25,761 nt of DNA, from the IMG/VR virus record IMGVR_UViG_3300035698_008883, positions 1 through 25,761 of that record, one strand, 5' to 3'. The DNA is from a virus. The notes below the pieces were generated by a model. The model worked only from the letters and a program-made list of their open reading frames with translations. It was not told the DNA's origin and did not search any database. This document shows positions 15,200 through 20,587 of this stretch, piece by piece. A program made the position numbers and the translations under genes. The first letter of the stretch is position 1, and each line of letters opens with the position of its first letter.

Positions 15200-15394
15200 A
15201 TGAAACGAATGAAGCTAATAGCAGCCTTTTTTGACAAGACGACCACCACTGCCGTTGCTGGTGGAGTCACGGCTACTGTGATGCCCTGGGTTGAACAGCT
15301 GACCGTTGTTTCACAGTTGATTGCTCAGTGGGTCGGTATTTCTATCGCGGTTGTAGTGCTAATCATTCGATTGAAGGAGATGAAGAAACCATGA
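15200..15394 (+). CDS. Holin-like small membrane protein
   Basis: This 64-residue protein has a basic N-terminus and one or two hydrophobic segments (AVAGGVTATVMPW and, more clearly, LIAQWVGISIAVVVLIIRL at about 39-57), ending in the charged KEMKKP. Its size, topology and position just before a secreted/membrane protein and a peptidase suggest a holin or holin partner that permeabilises the inner membrane. An AAGGAAC ribosome-binding site precedes the ATG. Its stop overlaps the next ATG (ATGA at 15391-15394). Confidence 0.6.
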   Translation: MKRMKLIAAFFDKTTTTAVAGGVTATVMPWVEQLTVVSQLIAQWVGISIAVVVLIIRLKEMKKP

Positions 15395-15738
15395 AACGTA
15401 CAACTCTCAATCTTTTGCTAGTCCTTGGAATTTTAACTGTCCTGGCTGTTGGTGTTTTTGCCAACCCTGAACCCGTGGCTCGTGAGATCGTCACAGATTT
15501 CATTATTGAGCCTGTGGATGTACCAAGTGAATTCAGTTTTTGGTCCATGTTTGAAGGGGCCGATTGGTATCAGAAGCTCCTTCTATACCTACCCATTTTT
15601 ACATCCATCATCTTTGTCCTGGATAAGATCGTGAAGTGGACACCCAACAAGTATGATGATGTCATCGTTGCGTTCATCAAGGGCATCCTGACTGCTATCT
15701 CAGGGAATAATTCCAGAAAGAAGAAGTCTCGTGGATAA
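15391..15738 (+). CDS. Secreted or membrane-anchored lysis-region protein
   Basis: This is a 115-residue protein from the ATG at 15391, chosen because it overlaps the upstream stop and has GGAG before it. The N-terminus is a signal peptide or membrane anchor (KRTTLNLLLVLGILTVLAVG, likely cleavage near VFA-NP). A second hydrophobic segment (LLLYLPIFTSIIFVLDKIV, about 64-82) is followed by a basic tail (NNSRKKKSRG). Two membrane segments in a lysis cassette could make it an antiholin, second holin or spanin-like protein. I cannot choose among these from the sequence. Confidence 0.6.
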   Translation: MKRTTLNLLLVLGILTVLAVGVFANPEPVAREIVTDFIIEPVDVPSEFSFWSMFEGADWYQKLLLYLPIFTSIIFVLDKIVKWTPNKYDDVIVAFIKGILTAISGNNSRKKKSRG

Positions 15739-16144
15739 GAAATATTTCAAAACCAAAGAGATCCAGACGGGATTCTCAAAGGTCGAATATCGGCTTCAGG
15801 TCATCGTCATGGCCTTAGCTGGTTTCATGGCCATGCGCTTTGGTCGTCAGATCGTGATCACCTCCACCTTTCGGAAAGATGACAAGGGAGTTCATGGATC
15901 TGGACATGGATGTGATATCCGGTGTAAGGACTGGAGTCCCCAGGAGCGTGAGGAAGCACAGGCTTTTTTGCAATCCATCCACTATGAAGGAAAATATAAA
16001 ACACTCCTGGTTCATGGTAAGGGTGATAACGTTCACTTTCATATCCAGACTAGCTGGAGACGACCTGGTATAATTTTTATCCAGAAAAATGTTCTGGATA
16101 TGATAGAGATCCTCAAGAAAGATCCTGAAAAGGAAGTAGCATGA
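15731..16144 (+). CDS. M15-type peptidase, probable endolysin
   Basis: This 137-residue protein has the zinc-peptidase pattern of small M15-like (VanY/DD-carboxypeptidase-type) enzymes. HGSGHGCDIR puts His55, His59 and Asp62 in place, and VHFHI supplies His102 or His104. It probably cleaves peptidoglycan peptides to release progeny. There is no signal peptide, which agrees with release through a holin. It starts at GTG 15731, overlapping the gene before, and its stop overlaps the ATG of the diversified protein. A structural role such as a tail peptidase is less likely. Confidence 0.75.
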   Translation: MDKKYFKTKEIQTGFSKVEYRLQVIVMALAGFMAMRFGRQIVITSTFRKDDKGVHGSGHGCDIRCKDWSPQEREEAQAFLQSIHYEGKYKTLLVHGKGDNVHFHIQTSWRRPGIIFIQKNVLDMIEILKKDPEKEVA

Positions 16145-17823
16145 GACGCAAGGTCCAGAAGGTTGGAATCAATTTCGGCACCATTGCAGAAGGTTTAGCA
16201 GCTGCAAAAGTTGGTGATCTGGTCCAGGTATTACCTGGTCAGTATGAGGAGGAAGATCTTCAACTCAAGAACGGTGTAAATATCGAATTCTTACCAGGTG
16301 CTGAGATGATCCAGTCTGCTGAATCTATTGCAGCTGAAGAAGAGTACACCGCTTTTACTGATGGTGGCGAAGATGTTGTTTGCTCAATCGGTGGCCGTCC
16401 CACTTACAATTTTTATGGTGCTTCAGAGTTGATCGAATTAACTGGAGCTGCTTCAGTAGTCACAATCTACGGTAAAGCTGAATATGTCTACACAGAGGCT
16501 TTTACTTGGGCGTCAGCCGCAAAACTTATCTTCGAACGCTCAGTTATGAGTGATGAGTTTGGCAATGTAATATTTCCTGGCAACCTCATCGTAACCGGCG
16601 GCATCTCAGCTGCACCATATTACGGTGTTTCCTGGGATGAATCAGCGGACAGTTACGCCCGTACCGGTGCATTGACAGGTGAGGCCACTGGCGAATCACC
16701 ATCACTATTCATGCCGATACACGCCGGGATGAAACGGTGTGTCCTGGATGATTCAGGAAACGTGCTTTATTTTCTTGATCCAGATGACAGTACTAAAAAG
16801 GACAATGGCCAACCCGCCACAATTGATGATGAATCACATGGCCAGGTTATGGTCCAGGTTCCTAAATTTTGGTTTAAATACAGCTATTCAGGAACAACCC
16901 ACACATGGGAAATTGCATCTGAGCCGGTAGACGGATTCACCATTCATCCCGCCTTTTTAAAAGATGGGCAGGAGGTTGATTCCCGCTATGTGGGTGCATA
17001 CGATGGCAGCCTCTACGATGCGAGCGCAGGGGCCATGGTCCCTAGTGGGTCCATTGTAACCAGTCTATATGCCGCCGGTGACAAACTGTGTTCTATCTCC
17101 GGGCAGTATCCCAAAACAAATGAAACCAGAGCCGAGAACCGAGGAGCGGCATCACAACGGGGAGCCGGTTGGCGAATGATGGATTATGATTTAATGAGTG
17201 CAGTACAATTACTCTACCTGGTTGAATATGCTGATTTCAATAGTCAATCAATGATTGGTAACGGTAGAACAACGCTATCAGGGGGCGGTTGGACAGCCGG
17301 TTCATACATCGGGATTGCAGGTTTATCCAATGGTGATGGCAATAGGACAAATTCAATTCATACCGGTGCATTGGGTGATACGGATTATATGACATACAGA
17401 GGAATTGAAAACTTCTTTGGGAATATCTGGATTTTTATTGATGGTGTAAACATCTACAATAATGAAGCCGGTGCATATAGCCGCCTGTTTGCCTGTAATG
17501 ATGAAGCCAATTTTGCAGATGACACCCAGGCCAATTATGAACAGGTTGGTGATTTAGTATTATTGGATGGCTATCAATCAACCCTGGCACAGGTCATGCG
17601 TGGCTTTTTACCGTTGACAGTTGGGGCCACAAGTTCAACAAAGGTCTCCGATTACTTTTATACCTACTATGACAATCTGGGAAGCGGCTGGACAGAGGAT
17701 TACCGGGTGCTCCTCTTGGGCGGTTGTGCGAGTGCCGGTTCGACGGCGGGCGTTTTCTACGTGAATGCGCCTTACGCTTCTTCGTATGGCACTGTGAGCG
17801 TTGGGGCGCGGCTGTGCTTCTAA
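16141..17823 (+). CDS. DGR target protein, probable receptor-binding/tail fibre with C-type lectin-like tip
   Basis: This 560-residue protein carries the variable repeat at its extreme C-terminus (residues 523-560). The N-terminal 60 or so residues (AAAKVGDLVQVLPGQYEEED and KNGVNIEFLPGAEM) resemble the opening of a beta-helix/pectate-lyase-like domain, which may attach it to the virion. Residues about 160-560 fit a C-type lectin-like (formylglycine-generating-enzyme type) fold, common in DGR targets: YYGVSWDESADSYARTG early on, FFGNIW late, then the RVLLLGG...VGARLCF end. Variable positions are 528, 529, 531-533, 544, 545, 549-551, 553, 554 and 557. It starts in an ATGA overlap with the peptidase. 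A receptor-binding role is inferred from family knowledge. Confidence 0.85.
   Translation: MRRKVQKVGINFGTIAEGLAAAKVGDLVQVLPGQYEEEDLQLKNGVNIEFLPGAEMIQSAESIAAEEEYTAFTDGGEDVVCSIGGRPTYNFYGASELIELTGAASVVTIYGKAEYVYTEAFTWASAAKLIFERSVMSDEFGNVIFPGNLIVTGGISAAPYYGVSWDESADSYARTGALTGEATGESPSLFMPIHAGMKRCVLDDSGNVLYFLDPDDSTKKDNGQPATIDDESHGQVMVQVPKFWFKYSYSGTTHTWEIASEPVDGFTIHPAFLKDGQEVDSRYVGAYDGSLYDASAGAMVPSGSIVTSLYAAGDKLCSISGQYPKTNETRAENRGAASQRGAGWRMMDYDLMSAVQLLYLVEYADFNSQSMIGNGRTTLSGGGWTAGSYIGIAGLSNGDGNRTNSIHTGALGDTDYMTYRGIENFFGNIWIFIDGVNIYNNEAGAYSRLFACNDEANFADDTQANYEQVGDLVLLDGYQSTLAQVMRGFLPLTVGATSSTKVSDYFYTYYDNLGSGWTEDYRVLLLGGCASAGSTAGVFYVNAPYASSYGTVSVGARLCF
17706..17819 (+). repeat. DGR variable repeat (VR)
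   Basis: This is a 114-bp segment at the 3' end of the target gene, ending just before its last codon and stop. It aligns without gaps to the template repeat at 17849-17962. All 19 differences are at adenines in the template (11 to G, 5 to C, 3 to T), and every G, C and T of the template is kept. The match ends at 17820, where C faces G in the template. Thirteen residues change and three changes are silent. Confidence 0.96.
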
Positions 17824-17856
17824 AATTTTACAGGTTTTTGCGGGAGCAGGTGCTCC
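17821..17856. promoter_or_regulatory. Palindromes between VR and TR, candidate DGR target-recognition structure
   Basis: The stop codon begins a perfect 10-bp palindrome, TAAAATTTTA (17821-17830). Further on, GGAGCA-GG-TGCTCC (17843-17856) is an inverted repeat whose right half lies in the first bases of the template repeat. In the Bordetella phage DGR a hairpin or cruciform just after the variable repeat helps retrohoming. A similar role here is inference. Confidence 0.4.
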
Positions 17857-17962
17857 TATTGGGCAGTAATGCGAATAACAGTTCGACGGCAGGCGTTTTC
17901 TACGTGAATGCGAATAACGCTTCTTCGAATGACAATGTGAACATTGGGGCGCAGCTATGCTT
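17849..17962 (+). repeat. DGR template repeat (TR), within the presumed template RNA
   Basis: This is the non-varied donor copy, 143 bp downstream of the variable repeat in the same orientation. It contains 28 adenines, of which 19 differ in VR. If read in the VR frame it carries nine AAT/AAC codons, eight of which are altered in the VR. AAY codons are typical of DGR templates because adenine changes in them cannot create stop codons. It would be transcribed, reverse transcribed with errors at A, and copied into VR. The template RNA probably extends toward the RT gene (to about 18066), where no other gene is seen. Confidence 0.95.
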
Positions 17963-18066
17963 GAAGTCGTAACCGTAAAAACCCTGCCTCTTGGCAAAAC
18001 ACAAAGCGAATCCCGCAAGGTGTTAGTAGATCCAATGGATCCGAAAGCTCTGGGAAATCCAAGCAC

Positions 18067-19026
18067 ATGAAACGCATTGGATATTTATACGAGGCTGTTT
18101 GCTCATTGGAGAATCTCCATGCAGCCCACAAACGGGCCAGCCGGGGCAAACAGCATTATAGGGAAGTGAAGATGATCAACGCCGACCCGGAAATGTATTT
18201 GCACCAACTAAGGGAAATGCTGGTCAATAAGACGTTCAAAAACTCGTCTTATACGAGCATGATCAAAAACGAATATGGCAAGGTTCGTAAAATATTAAAA
18301 CTGCCATATTTCCCTGACAGGATCATCCACCATGCCATTATGAACGTGGTCGAACCAATCTGGACAGCGCAACTAATCCGTGACACCTGGGCATCAATCA
18401 AAGGGCGTGGCATTCATAAGGGTGTCCGCAGGATCAAACAATCATTATTGGATAGAGAGAACACTCAATTTTGTTTAAAAATGGATGTCCGCAAATTTTA
18501 TCCATCAGTTGATAATGTGATCATGAAGCAGATCATCAGAAACAAAATAAAAGATGAAAATCTTTTGTGGCTGATTGATGAGATTATTGATTCATCGGAT
18601 GGTCTGCCTATTGGTAACTATCTATCTCAATTCATGTCAAACATCTACCTGTCAGGGCTGGACCACTGGATAAAAGAGACGTTACAAGCAAAATATTATT
18701 TCCGTTACTGTGATGACATGGTACTACTGGGTAGTAATAAAGCTGAGTTGCACGAACAGCGGAAAATGATTGGTGGCTATCTAAAAGAGAATCTGAATCT
18801 ACAATTAAAACATGATTGGCAGGTTTTCCCCGTGGATGTCCGGGGCATTGATTTTCTGGGATACAGATTCTTCCATGATTACACATTAGTGAGAAAATCA
18901 ATCGTCAAACGGTTCAAAAAGAAACATAGACAAAACAGCACTAAATCAATCCCGGCTTATTGGGGTTGGTTCAAATGGGCTGATTCACATAATTTGGTTA
19001 AAAAATACGAGGTGCAATATGGATAA
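18067..19026 (+). CDS. DGR reverse transcriptase
   Basis: This 319-residue reverse transcriptase copies the template RNA with errors at adenines. The N-terminal MKRIGYLYEAVCSLENLHAA is characteristic of DGR RTs. Palm motifs are in order: CLKMDVRKFYPSVD (Asp140), GLPIGNYLSQ (about 179-188, the DGR variant of RT motif 4) and the catalytic YCDD (214-217), followed by DFLGYRF. It lies 104 bp after the template repeat on the same strand. No maturase, endonuclease or long accessory domain is attached. Its stop overlaps the next gene by 8 bases, so the DGR and the downstream genes are probably cotranscribed. Confidence 0.95.
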   Translation: MKRIGYLYEAVCSLENLHAAHKRASRGKQHYREVKMINADPEMYLHQLREMLVNKTFKNSSYTSMIKNEYGKVRKILKLPYFPDRIIHHAIMNVVEPIWTAQLIRDTWASIKGRGIHKGVRRIKQSLLDRENTQFCLKMDVRKFYPSVDNVIMKQIIRNKIKDENLLWLIDEIIDSSDGLPIGNYLSQFMSNIYLSGLDHWIKETLQAKYYFRYCDDMVLLGSNKAELHEQRKMIGGYLKENLNLQLKHDWQVFPVDVRGIDFLGYRFFHDYTLVRKSIVKRFKKKHRQNSTKSIPAYWGWFKWADSHNLVKKYEVQYG

Positions 19027-19336
19027 GGGTGCGAGCATTCAAAAACCTGATTTAGTGGCAGCCAGAAACGGAATGGTTCAGATCCGTTATAATGTACAGT
19101 CCGTTACGGTTGGCGAGGGTGATGATCAGCGGGATGAGTATCAATATCAATATATTGAGGTCAACCCGAACTCCACCAGAAAGCAGATCATTGACGCATT
19201 AATCAGAGCAAAATATGATGTGAATGATGAGTTTGGATTGTTGGCCCTGCCATATGCAGATCCTGAATACGTGGCATATCGTGATTTTATTGCTGACTGT
19301 AAAACAATAGCCGATGAGGTGCTAGGTGTTTTGTGA
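19019..19336 (+). CDS. Unknown small acidic protein downstream of the RT
   Basis: This is a 105-residue acidic protein with GAGG before its ATG and an 8-base overlap with the RT gene. The middle is beta-rich (GMVQIRYNVQSVTVGEGDD), followed by helical segments (RKQIIDALIRAKYDVNDE and EYVAYRDFIADCKTIADEVL). It does not look like Avd, which is basic and four-helical. The pattern recalls small phage tail-fibre-associated proteins, but I cannot name a family. It could be a chaperone for the diversified protein or simply a tail-module gene. Confidence 0.6.
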   Translation: MDKGASIQKPDLVAARNGMVQIRYNVQSVTVGEGDDQRDEYQYQYIEVNPNSTRKQIIDALIRAKYDVNDEFGLLALPYADPEYVAYRDFIADCKTIADEVLGVL

Positions 19337-19626
19337 AAAATTTCGGAGATTTCGCAACCGAGGAACAGCCTCTGGATGGCGACAAGGAACGGATAGACAA
19401 CATTCTGAACCGGTTGATTTTAGTCACCGGCTTCAGGGTGAAAAATAGCCAATACAGTAAGAATGAATCGGGAAAGTATTTAACATTGCAATTCAGTATA
19501 GAGAATCAGACCAAAATAATATTCACCGGTTCGGATGTATTGATTGGCCAGCTGGAGAGATACGGTCCTGAGATTCCCTTTGCCGCGACCATCAGGAAAA
19601 TTAACCGGTATTATACCCTAGCTTAG
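19333..19626 (+). CDS. Unknown small phage protein
   Basis: This 97-residue protein overlaps the preceding gene by 4 bases and starts with GTG. The N-terminus is helical; the rest is beta-rich with alternating strands (LILVTGFRVKNSQYSK, KYLTLQFSIENQTKIIFTG, then IPFAATIRKINRYYTL). It could form a small barrel, possibly an OB-like fold. I recall the general pattern from phage hypothetical proteins but no function. It lies between the RT and the tail genes, so it could serve either. Confidence 0.6.
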   Translation: MKNFGDFATEEQPLDGDKERIDNILNRLILVTGFRVKNSQYSKNESGKYLTLQFSIENQTKIIFTGSDVLIGQLERYGPEIPFAATIRKINRYYTLA

Positions 19627-19640
19627 CGCTAGGAAAGGAG
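19617..19640 (+). promoter_or_regulatory. Hairpin and strong ribosome-binding site before the tail-tube gene
   Basis: CCTAGC (19617-19622) pairs with GCTAGG (19628-19633) around TTAGC, and AAAGGAG follows directly as the ribosome-binding site for the ATG at 19648. There is no T tract. The hairpin covers the stop of the previous gene and could mark a processing point or expose the ribosome-binding site. Confidence 0.35.
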
Positions 19641-19647
19641 TTATAAA

Positions 19648-20106
19648 ATGCGTTTACATGCACAAGATTTAATAATTGATGAAGCGGGAGAATCCGTAGC
19701 TACCCCCGTTTATCTCACCAATGAAGGTGTCACCGTAGATGTTGATCCTATCATCATAGAGGAGATGGGGTCAAAGTCCTCACTTCCAGTAAAACGGGTC
19801 GATCTGGGGGCCAAAATTGAGCTGAAGGCAGTCGCTTTGACTGATAGCCTTGGTGAGTTGGGTGATCAGCTCAACAGTGAAGATGCCTCCATGAAAGTCC
19901 AGTCAACCCGCATTAAAGTGCTGGATCTTTTTGATGCCACGTTCACTGTCAACAAATCAGATGGTAGTACTGAGACCTGGAAAGTCACCAACATGAATTA
20001 TTCAGGTAAGGTGAGCCAGGCATTCAAGCATAAGGAAAAGGTCTATGTACCGATCCACCTGCTGGCCACTGCTGATAGCGAACTCACTGCTGTGGTGCCT
20101 ATCTAA
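19648..20106 (+). CDS. Putative tail tube (major tail) protein
   Basis: This 152-residue, mostly beta-rich protein lies directly before the tail chaperone and tape-measure genes, where the tail tube gene normally lies. Features include the N-terminal RLHAQDLIIDEAGESVATPV, a long strand region around KRVDLGAKIELKAVALTDSL, and a C-terminal KVYVPIHLLATADSELTAV. It has a very strong ribosome-binding site (AAAGGAG), as expected for an abundant structural protein. Assignment rests on position and composition more than on recognised motifs. Confidence 0.6.
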   Translation: MRLHAQDLIIDEAGESVATPVYLTNEGVTVDVDPIIIEEMGSKSSLPVKRVDLGAKIELKAVALTDSLGELGDQLNSEDASMKVQSTRIKVLDLFDATFTVNKSDGSTETWKVTNMNYSGKVSQAFKHKEKVYVPIHLLATADSELTAVVPI

Positions 20107-20399
20107 TGCCTATCATACTCAAACTTCGCAAACCCACGCCCAAGGCCCTCAAGGTCTTCAAGAAACATAAGCTCCTTACTGATGGTAAAGGGAAGGAATC
20201 TGAATTCCAGGCCAGACTTGATCTGTTCATGAATGAAGAGGCTTTGAAAGAAGTCCTGGCTGTCACCTTCTCAAAGCAGTTCACAGATGAGGAATTTGAG
20301 AACCTTGATCTCCAGGCCGTAGGGGGTGGCATTGAGGATTTTTTCGTCTCATTGTTCGTGCCTTCCGGGAGGTCCGGGAAGCCGAGCAAACGTTCTTAG
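20106..20399 (+). CDS. Tail assembly chaperone (short, gpG-type product)
   Basis: This 97-residue protein lies just before the tape-measure gene. It is helical and charged (LKVFKKHKLLTDGKGKESEF, then EALKEVLAVTFSKQFTDEEF), as expected for the short form of a tail assembly chaperone, which coats the tape measure during tail building. Its start overlaps the stop of the tail tube candidate. Near its 3' end lies the slippery heptamer T_TTT_TTC, which gives a longer form by -1 frameshifting. Confidence 0.75.
   Translation: MPIILKLRKPTPKALKVFKKHKLLTDGKGKESEFQARLDLFMNEEALKEVLAVTFSKQFTDEEFENLDLQAVGGGIEDFFVSLFVPSGRSGKPSKRS
20339..20345 (+). other. -1 programmed ribosomal frameshift site T_TTT_TTC
   Basis: In the chaperone frame the codons TTT TTC (20340-20345) follow a T, giving the canonical heptamer T_TTT_TTC. 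After a -1 slip the frame stays open to a TGA at 20585-20587 that overlaps the tape-measure ATG. The -1 frame is closed by a TGA at 20333 just upstream, so the extension can only be reached by slippage near here. Confidence 0.82.
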
Positions 20400-20587
20400 A
20401 AAACCCGAAAGAATCAGAGCCACAAGAAGACTTAGCCTGGCACCGCCTGATACACAATCTGGTCGTGCTAGGCTTTGGTTCATATAGAGAGTGCGAGGAT
20501 GGAAATTTAGCTGATGCTTTGATCTTCCTCCTGCTTCGAACCAGGGAGACTGCGCAAGATAAAATCAGAAAACATCTAGACTCATGA
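20345..20587 (+). CDS. Frameshift extension of the tail assembly chaperone (gpGT-type)
   Basis: This is the -1 frame joined to the first 80 codons of the chaperone at the heptamer. It adds 80 residues to make a 160-residue fusion. The extension reads RLIVRAFREVREAEQTFLEN, then WHRLIHNLVVLGFGSYRECE and DALIFLLLRTRETAQDK, a normal helical protein with no start codon of its own needed. It fills the otherwise unexplained gap between 20399 and the tape measure. By analogy with lambda G/GT and Mu 41, both forms are needed for tail assembly. Confidence 0.8.
   Translation, partial: RLIVRAFREVREAEQTFLENPKESEPQEDLAWHRLIHNLVVLGFGSYRECEDGNLADALIFLLLRTRETAQDKIRKHLDS

Noticed and set aside
17724-17972. 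Open frame reading through the template repeat into LLLGSNANNSSTAGV...
   Set aside because: It starts inside the target gene in another frame and has no ribosome-binding site. Its target-like end is simply the template repeat read in the VR frame.
17635-18066. Minus-strand frame of 143 codons opposite VR and TR
   Set aside because: It is antisense to both repeats. The A-specific substitutions follow the plus-strand frame, and the product is Cys/Arg-rich without a family.
19019-19336. Avd accessory protein of the DGR
   Set aside because: The protein is acidic and partly beta-rich, whereas Avd is basic and forms a four-helix bundle.
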